Below are positions 56,237-64,000 of a stretch of 64,000 bases of DNA, piece by piece. The position numbers and the translations under genes were made by a program. Under the pieces are notes generated by a model. That model did not search any database. It had not been told where the DNA came from and saw nothing but the letters and a program-made list of their open reading frames with translations. The DNA is from Calamus simplicifolius (lineage: Eukaryota > Streptophyta > Magnoliopsida > Arecales > Arecaceae): positions 1,210,615-1,274,614 of the forward strand of contig UESW01004238.1 of the NCBI GenBank assembly GCA_900491605.1, written 5' to 3'. Numbering within the stretch: position 1 is the stretch's first letter; the number at the start of each line of letters is the position of its first letter.

Positions 56237-59061
56237 TCAACTTGAGCCCAGTTGATTTGGAGAATCATCATTGCCTTTCCCTTTTCCCCTTAATATGTCC
56301 CCAAAGCTACCCCTCATGATTCGCCGGAACCTTGTGTCATCTTGCTGGGCCTGTGGGCTGGGCTGCTGAGAGGTCACAGGCTCCGGTGGTTCTCCAACCT
56401 CTTTCTTTCCAAGAAGGCTAGCCTCACCAAAGAAGCTGGTCATAGACGATGCAATGCCAAGATGAGCTCCCATCACCTTACTGATGCTTTCGAATGTTCC
56501 TCCTGACCTCTCCTTCACTATAACCTCCAATGCTTCCTTGTGTGCAGGATCAAGAGAATCCGGGTCTTTAAGTAGGTTTTGTATGGCAGGTAAGAGGAAA
56601 TCTCGGATGCTGGTTGCAGGAAGATCTGCAGCAAGTTAACAAGGTTAGAGAAAGCTAATCACATTGTAGAAAATATAGCACATCAAATAGCACCAACTAT
56701 TACAAGAAACTACCTAATCTATTGACTCTATTCACATCATTGACTAGAACTTAAATATCACAAGTAGTAGAACTGTATTATTTTAGGCTTTTAGCAGATA
56801 ATCAAAACCACTCTTTCATTGGATTTCATTTCCCATAACAAGGACATAAATAATAAATGTCCAACAGCAAGGGAACTGTGTTATCATTAAAAAAGCTGCC
56901 AGCATTCTCCATCAAACCCCACTTAGCAAGACAGCTCTATTCCCCCAGCATGCAAGTGGTCAGTTCTGGGTTAATGAGAAATAAGAGTGCATGTAGATCA
57001 TGACTGGTGTGTTTTGGCCTAGTGTCAAGATGTGATAGCACCTCTTATCTGGCCAGTGTGCAACCAAGAAGACAATTTGTACATGAGTCCATCCAATAGG
57101 AACATTATATAAGTATCATGTATTATATTGGTCAGAAAAGTTGGGCATGAAGATTTTTCATTTTCCATGAGCAAACGAAGAAATTAAAAACCATATATCA
57201 GTAGCTAAAATTTAACAGATTCATAATCCCATATATATCTGAAGTTCAAATTTATAAATGGTTGGCCACAGGCCACTCATTTCCATTAGTAGCTAAATCA
57301 TCAACCAACTTGAGATCTTTCTTCACTTGCAACTTCCATCCAAATGCAATTGCTCTATTTAACAAGTCCTTATCCTAGAAACCTCTGCTGTTCTCTGATC
57401 ACATGACAAGACCTTGATTTACAGTTCTATGATATATCAATATAATATTGATGCAAAATGAGCCTCCTTCACAACATTCAACTCAGTGACTCTTTAACAT
57501 TAACTTTTTATATTACTGTCTTACTGTCTTACAGGACTGCAAATTTATTGTAGCTTAAAATCCATATTCACACAGCACCATTGGCCACTGCAGTTGACTT
57601 GCGACATATTCCTGTTAAGAGTATTAACATCGCCATAAATCACCATGTAAGTACATGTTTACTTATTCTATATCTATTTGCCTTAACAGATAAGGCAAAT
57701 AGATATACACATTCTTACTTGAGGGCGAGTTGCTGCACAAAGGGTGAAGCTTGGCATGGCCAAAAGCATCCAGGGGCCTGGTCCTTACACATGAAGAAAT
57801 CCAACCAACAAGGATTATTTTAAAATTGAATAGTTTTAGTTTGAGGCATGACTGGTACATATTCAGTAAGATACTATCTTATTTCATGTCCAAGAATCCT
57901 TAGGAACCACAAGAAAGGTGTAATTGCCTGATTAGCAAGTAACCAATCAGTAGAAAACTCCTATTGAAAGAAGCAGCCAGCCATCACTAAAAGAGGGCAG
58001 AACTAGTTGAGAAGGTGTCCTCATTAAAAGTTTCAATTTAAGTTATGGATTGTAAAAGTATCAAATCACCTATTCTTCTTCCTCTATTTCTTCTCTCTTT
58101 CTTTAAGCTTCTAGCTATCTTAATAATTAGTCAGCAAAACAGAATCCAGACCAGAGATACTTTATTTTTACACTGCCAAATCCTTGTTTAAAGATTCCTT
58201 TTCCTCTTGGAGATGCATTGTATGCATACCATGGATGCCTTGCCTAGAGAAGAAACGAAACCCTAAGACCAATTTTTCAAGCTCCAACTATGCCTGCCAA
58301 AAGGTTATTTGGCATCATATGGAACACAGGCTAGGTTGAGCAGGGTGTACGCTGGCCCAACACTGCATCCCTGAGTAGAATTACAATCTTAACCCTACCA
58401 AAAGAAGATGAATGGTTGGTCTTTAAATTTGAGGATAGACACTGCTTATCATGATATTTAAAAATAAATGATCATGTATTTTGAAGGATTTTTACCTATG
58501 CATCAAGTGAATAAAAAATGGACAATGTCCATGAAGCTAGTCTGGTAATATATATTTTAGGCCACAAAAATTGAGAAGCCAAATCATTGACAATGATCCA
58601 GGCATCTTAACATATGTAGTGACTAAAATCCAACAGATTTGGATTCATTTGGTATTTAGAACACATCAAACGAAAAAATAATGCATTAAGCTTGTAAAAT
58701 TGTCTATTGTCAGCTTACTTCATGCATAAGAAATTTTCAAAACATTCTGGTATGGGGTTCTAAAAGTTTAGATGTTGTAGCCAAACAAGCTTAGCTCAGC
58801 TAGAGGCAATGGATTTGAATCTGGTGGTGGTATCCTCACCATATTTCTCAGAAAAAAAATGATAATCATGTTTAAAGCGTGAATTTTCAATTTAAATATT
58901 TGACTATTGATTTTATACTGAAACTATGAAGCATCAATTCCATCAGAAAAAAAATGACAATCATGTTTAAAGCATGGCTTTTCAATTTAAATATTTGACT
59001 ATTGATTTTATACTGAAACTATGAAGCATCGATTCCATCAGAACAATGATAGAACAACAAT

Positions 59062-59111
<50 letters not shown>

Positions 59112-62100
59112 CATTGAGAACGGTAACTAAAGACGAGCATGAAAGTGTTATATCAGCAAATACTATCGTATTGACAAAAGCAATGAAAGAAAAATACTAA
59201 TCCACGAGGCAAACCTGTAGCATCCAAAGCACGTATTGCTTCACAAAATGCATTTGCTCTCTCACGACGGCGCATAACATCACTTCCAGGAGATGGCATA
59301 CCTGTAAGCTGGAAAATCTTTGACAAAAGATGTATGAAATGTCAAAGAAACAAATGACAAGACTATTTTAACATACACAAGATATGTGATTTTTTGTACA
59401 AAAAAAAGTATCAAGGATATATTCTTGTAGCCTATCAGTTGTATGCGGTACTGCCACCACTAATGCATGAATAACAGAAATAGTAGCTTCATGTGATCCA
59501 TCTTCAAGAAAAGCATCCATTTGTATGCGTATCTTGTCAACAATCTAACAGATGAGAAGTTTGGTTAGCAGATGTAAGGAGATATCTAAATATTAAGGTA
59601 GAATTTCAAAGCAACTTGCTTAGTACCATGTCATTTTTGAAATGCTGGGCAACAGCTCCAAATGCATCGATACTTGCATATTTTACATTTAAATTTTGAT
59701 CAGAACCGAGAGTGACAAGTGCAGGCAATACATGCGTTGAGGCAACTTTAATATCAATGTATGGTACCTATTGGTTGAACATAGTGGTTAGAACATAAGA
59801 TAATTCACATGGAACCAACAAATTGGTTAATTTGGTAGGGGCAAACATACAAGCACTTTCAACAGAGCTGCAGCATTGGTCTTCATGTTCACATTGGAGC
59901 TCACAACCATTTCCCATAAAATGTTAAAAATGATTCCATGATGCTCCTCAAATGTACTGCATTATAATTATTGTCAGTTTGATTTAACAATAATATTGAT
60001 CAGTTAAAAGACTGCCAATAATCTTCCATGGTGCTGGATGTTTCAAAAGATACCAACCAAAGGAAGCGAACCACATCAATGAGCTCACTAGTGCGATACA
60101 TGGACCAAGAACCTTCACTCATTGTGTTCTGCACCAGCAGTTTTCGCAAGTATTCTGATAGTTGTTCATGACTAGCAGGAGCACCCAAAATACCTGATAG
60201 TAACAATGGAAGTACACACATGATAGCAAGTCTCTCTGCAACAGCAGTTTTAGGTCGCAAGCCTGTGATCAAGCAAGATGAATGAATATTTTGATAATGA
60301 AATGATAAAATGTATCTCTAAGAGATTGTTGTTTGTACCTTTGATTCTAGATTGGATGGCAGAAGGAAAAAATTTTAGGTCAGCACTATCGCTATCCCCA
60401 ACAGCTACCAAGAAAACTGGCAACATTATGTGCACAAGATAATGTTCCCCAAACCAATCAGAAACATCCAAAGGTACTGCACATATAATGCCAAAATAAG
60501 AAATAAACCAAAATAAGTGAATTCATTCATAGAGAGACTTGGACGAATTTGAGTGCACTAGTGTGAATGAGCATTTGTAGTTGGGAAAAGGCTTAGATGA
60601 GTTGAGTAGTGTGAATGAGCGTTTAATATATACATTTACCTTTGTGATTCGAGTTCTTAGATTATCTTCCTTACTAGGTAAAAGGCAAGCAAGTTGAATC
60701 AAATCAGGAAGACAGTCGATGTGCATCCAATCAAATGCAGGCCAATCCACATGACCCCTACCCAAGCATAGTTAGAACTAGTGTTTGTTAAGAATTCAAA
60801 AATCAGATAAACCAGAAAGAAAGTGCTACATTATGCTATTCAATAACAATATGTTCCAAACCTTGGAAGAAACTACTTGACCTCAGGTGATGAAAGGAAC
60901 TCACCCTGCATATAAGTGAAGCAAGGAAGCAGAGAAAAAGGATTTTCCACTCTCTGAACTTGTAAGAGTCTCAACAACAGAAGTAAAAGGGCAGGTTGCT
61001 ATAGCTTTCTCATGAACAAATGGAAGCAACTCCACCAACATTCGCAGTAGCACATCAATATTCCAGCGCTCTCGTTCTCCTAGAACACGAAGATGAGAAT
61101 CCACAGAACCTTCAACCCCGGAAAGAGGTGGACAACGCTGAAATTATTGTAAAGAGATCAGCAAGCAATTCAGAGACAAGTCAATTGTCAAAGAACAGGA
61201 AATATTTACATAAACAGCAAATGTACCTGAGCAGAACCTAAGATGTGGGAGAGAAGGACACGTAGGATATGGTCCACTTTACCTCCCCATTTTATCATTG
61301 CAGGAACAAGTTCTTTAAGGGTAGTGTCAACCACCACTCCTGAAGGATCACAGGCCAACTGAAACATCAGCTCCTCAACCTATTAAACAAAAAGATCCAT
61401 TTCAGATTAACCTTTCAAATGGAATTATAATATTTTTAATCAGGAAGTAAGCCTCCAAGCCATCATGAAGCCACGTGTTCCAGCTTGTTTTATAGCTTAC
61501 ATTGCAGCCAAATCTGTGAAGTCAATTTTCTGCTCCATGATTGCCTCTGAGCATTAGTGAGGCTGACCTTAAAATATTTGTCCACATTTGGGAAGAGTGG
61601 AAGCAGCAATGCCAGGTTATGAGCAGCAGCCTCTCGCACAACTGTGGCAGAATCTTCAATTAGTTGTTGCACAATGGATAGAATGAGAGAATCACGAATC
61701 TCAGGCCGGACGAATTCTGCAAGCTCTCCACATGATTGGGCGACTAGTAGCCTGCGCTCTTCATATGTATGATTTATCTGCAGATATACTCGAATTATGT
61801 AATGGTGCTTAAGCAATAATCTATTACTTAAATAAACTAAACAGTCTAAACAACAAACACCTGTTCCCAGCACTGGGGAAGAAGCTCTGTTTCAGTTCTC
61901 ATCTCTCCCACATTCTTAGCCAGACTTACACAGGCCTGGGGGAAAAAAGAAAAGAAGGAAAAAAAAAGTGAGCAATAATGAGCTACTCCACTATTTATTG
62001 ATTCATCGCCCCACAATATATAACTGACCGTAATTCTGACAGTTTTATAAGCAGCTTACATCCATTATAATTTGTCTCTGCTGTTCATCTGGTCGTTTAA

Positions 62101-64000
62101 TTAGATTAAACAATGTGTGAGTTAGAGAATCTCTCACATTACTTTCTGGATGACGCTCAATTGAACACATTATGAGTGGAAGAAGCTCCTGCAGCCATAT
62201 GACATCTTGTTAATAGAAAACTAATGTATTACAGGAAGAATAGAGACAAGAGAAGGAGAATCCAAACAAGAACCTCACGATGGTTGATTAGAACATAAGG
62301 AACAATCTTCGGCAAAGCATCTGAAAGTATCTGGATGGTCTCCAAAGCCTGTCTCAAGAAAGAACATATTTTTTAAATAGATCTCACATATGCACATGGA
62401 AAAAGAAGACACTGGAGATGGAAGCTGCATGCTTCTAGGCTCTTACCATCTTATCAGAAGTTCTTTCCCTCTTGGGACTCTCTGACTTTTGAACAAATCC
62501 TCTATCTTCAGCTGGTGAATCAGAAATATGATCATGGGGATTATGTCGATTTTCAGGAAGTGAATTACCATTACAAGAAATTGTTAATGAATCAGAACTT
62601 GTATCATTAGGCTTCATTCTGTCCCCTTCAGAAGTCTGAAGTTCAGCATTGTCAACATATGATCCGGATAATGATTCAATAGGATTAGACAGTATTGTTA
62701 CTTCATTAACCTCAACAATTTTTTCTTCCGGATGTACACCCTTATTCACACATATTATAGACTCTGAATTTCCTGCAGTTATCTCTGAGTTTTCTGTTTC
62801 ATTATGCAAGGATTTCATTTCTTCCTTAGAGTTATCAATTGAAAGAGACTGTGCACTTTCACTTTCTCCAATCCACCCTCTACTAGCTCGGGCCCCTTCT
62901 ATGTGCATCTTTAATGCAGTGATCTCAGCTCTGCAGTCATTGATTTCCTTTCTCTGAAGATCCAGAGACTTCTTCAGACCTTGAACCTTCGAAGAAAGGT
63001 TATGCATAAATTTTTCACATACTCATGTAATTAGTTTGACAGATAAGAATATAACAATTAATAAGTGAGAAATACCAGAGTTTCTTTGTCCTTTAAATCC
63101 TTTTGGGAAGCTTCCAAGGTCTTTGTTAGAACTACTATCTGGCCATCAGCCAATTCCTTGTTTCTAAGCAAGGAGTCTTTTTCATTATTAAGCCTCTCAT
63201 TTTCTTTCAATAGCGATTCATTTTCTCGGAGAATGGACATCTTCTCCTGCAGAAAGACAACCATTTACGCAAAATAAATACAAGTTATGGCATTTCTTCA
63301 TTTGTGCACGTCATCCTTTACACCATAAAGTTTATACATAGTAACTCAAATCAAATTATATGAATCTTGCAATGGTTCAGATTTTTTGCCCTTGAAAATA
63401 GTAGGTAGATAAATCAACAAAATTGACTACAAAATATGCACAACAAAACTTGTAAATTGTATTAAAATAATGGATTTATATAGGATGCATTTTCAGTACC
63501 AGTTTTGGTACCCATACCAGTATCTAGTCAGTACAGCATTGGTCTGGTCCAGTTCTTGGTACTGAAATTCATCACAGATGGGCATACTGAGTATCAATTC
63601 CCTACCAATACAAGTCATATGCCTGGCATGGACCGGTATAGTCCGATATTGAAAGCCATGAACTGCCTAGCAACTCATTTATGTGTATCAGAATTGAGGA
63701 GAACAATTAAATATGTGAAGGCATGAGAGGCTTTGTGTAAAATGACTTCATGTAAAACCTTGTTTGCTTCTGCATGCTTAAAATGGAAGGGGTATCCATC
63801 ACTTAGTGTAAAAAGCATACGGTGAAGACTGTTGCGAAAGATCACCAGTTAGTTACTTAAATTGGACGCAAGAATGGAAGTGGATTAGGATGTAGATGTG
63901 CTAGAACATATCTTTTGAGAAAAATTAAGAAAGCGCTTAAGAAGAAACTCAATATTGGCCTTTAACTTTATTCAAAACTTAAAATAGATAAGGGCTTTCT
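56237..64000 (-). CDS. RELCH/KIAA1468-like coiled-coil and HEAT-repeat protein, 3' portion (16 exons), start outside the window
   Basis: Minus-strand exons: 63246-63076, 62986-62447, 62348-62274, 62188-62060, 61935-61861, 61777-61568, 61379-61227, 61137-60905, 60757-60640, 60476-60339, 60262-60058, 59956-59851, 59767-59627, 59544-59421, 59331-59215, 56625-56237. They join in phase except at exon 60476-60339, one base short. The first encodes a coiled coil (ENESLLKENERLNNEKDS), the second a Ser/Glu-rich linker; the rest are HEAT repeats (LPKIVPYVLINHREV, RDSLTHTLFNLIKRP, VREAAAHNLALLLPLF, NVKYASIDAFGAVAQHF). The C-terminus (ERSGGTFESISKVMGAHLGI) is family-typical. About 975 codons lie here; the N-terminal LisH domain of the family would be upstream. 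Animal RELCH links Rab11 and OSBP in sterol transport between recycling endosomes and trans-Golgi; the plant role is inferred by homology. Confidence 0.92.
58849..59038. repeat. 95-bp tandem duplication in the last intron of the RELCH-like gene
   Basis: CAGAAAAAAAATGATAATCATG begins at 58849 and recurs at 58944. Both copies run through TATTTGACTATTGATTTTATACTGAAACTATGAAGCATC with only a few differences. Confidence 0.93.
59062..59108. repeat. (TC)n(TG)n compound microsatellite
   Basis: TC dinucleotides followed by TG dinucleotides, about 47 bp in total, 110 bp from the 5' splice site of the last intron. Confidence 0.95.
59332..59420 (-). other. Probable U12-dependent AT-AC intron (89 bp) in the RELCH-like gene
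   Basis: No GT-AG pair joins these exons in frame. On the minus strand the 5' splice site reads ATATCCTTG, the U12 consensus. TTCTTTGAC (59349-59341) is one mismatch from the U12 branch-site consensus TTCCTTRAC, and the intron ends AC at 59333-59332, about 10 nt downstream. This junction gives an in-frame ...LQEYLLSKIFQL..., which fits the family. Confidence 0.85.
63247..64000. other. Partial intron of the RELCH-like gene at the window edge
   Basis: Upstream of the first visible exon. 63490-63650 carries a dispersed repeat rich in GGTACC/CCGGTAT motifs (GTTTTGGTACCCATACC, GGACCGGTATAGTCC). No further exon was recognised before base 64000. Confidence 0.55.

Larger units (their letters stand above)
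56626..59214. other. Last intron of the RELCH-like gene (2.6 kb)
   Basis: GT-AG intron between the exons at 59331-59215 and 56625-56237. It contains the 95-bp duplication and the TC/TG microsatellite listed separately. No mobile element was recognised. Confidence 0.7.

Noticed and set aside
60339..60476. Alternative splice acceptor to restore the RELCH frame
   Set aside because: The only AG near the exon start is GCAG at 60478-60477, and the upstream donor AAG/GTAAAT has no alternative GT that restores phase.
1..64000. tRNA or rRNA genes
   Set aside because: No cloverleaf-like A/B box pairs or rRNA sequence were recognised; the TGGTATCRGAGC matches are retrotransposon primer sites.

Overview
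The window is plant nuclear DNA, most likely from a monocot and plausibly a palm. The evidence is intron-rich genes with canonical GT-AG splice sites, plant-specific domains, very long transposon-filled introns, and Mutator-like, Ty3/gypsy, Ty1/copia (Sirevirus-like), LINE and MITE sequences. The species cannot be proved from the sequence alone. I read exons by hand from splice signals, reading-frame phase and protein-family resemblance. No alignment was run.

Region 1 (1-9.4 kb) is the interior and right side of a large Mutator-like element. A Ulp1/C48 protease gene (+) and a FAR1-type transposase gene (-) converge on an array of about 18 units of 112 bp. A second array of two alternating ~123-bp unit types lies upstream of the transposase. 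Then comes a compact candidate gene (8125-8409) with G-box, TATA-like box, coiled-coil ORF and AATAAA, followed by two 434-bp direct repeats. A GGGTGTCG core recurs in all three repeat regions. Both recognised genes carry reading-frame breaks.

Region 2 (12-42 kb) holds two convergent host genes. The first is a five-exon reticulon-like gene (225 aa, +). The second is a 12-exon gene (385 aa, -) spread over 27 kb. It encodes a CinA/PncC-like domain joined to an NMNAT-type nucleotidylyltransferase. Its two ~8.9-kb introns contain a decayed gypsy element with both LTRs, a non-autonomous LTR element with a perfect 5-bp TSD, a 200-bp MITE with a perfect 9-bp TSD and other repeats. A third intron holds nested hAT-like elements.

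Region 3 (43-53.1 kb) is a 10-kb Sirevirus-like copia element on the minus strand. It has both LTRs, a perfect 5-bp TSD, gag, pol and an extra envelope-like gene downstream of pol. All of its genes are broken. AT-rich sequence with a LINE reverse-transcriptase remnant follows.

Region 4 (56.2-64 kb) is the 3' part (16 exons, -) of a RELCH/KIAA1468-like coiled-coil and HEAT-repeat gene. Its start lies beyond the window. It contains an 89-bp intron with the signature of a U12-dependent AT-AC intron, and one exon that is one base short of the expected frame.
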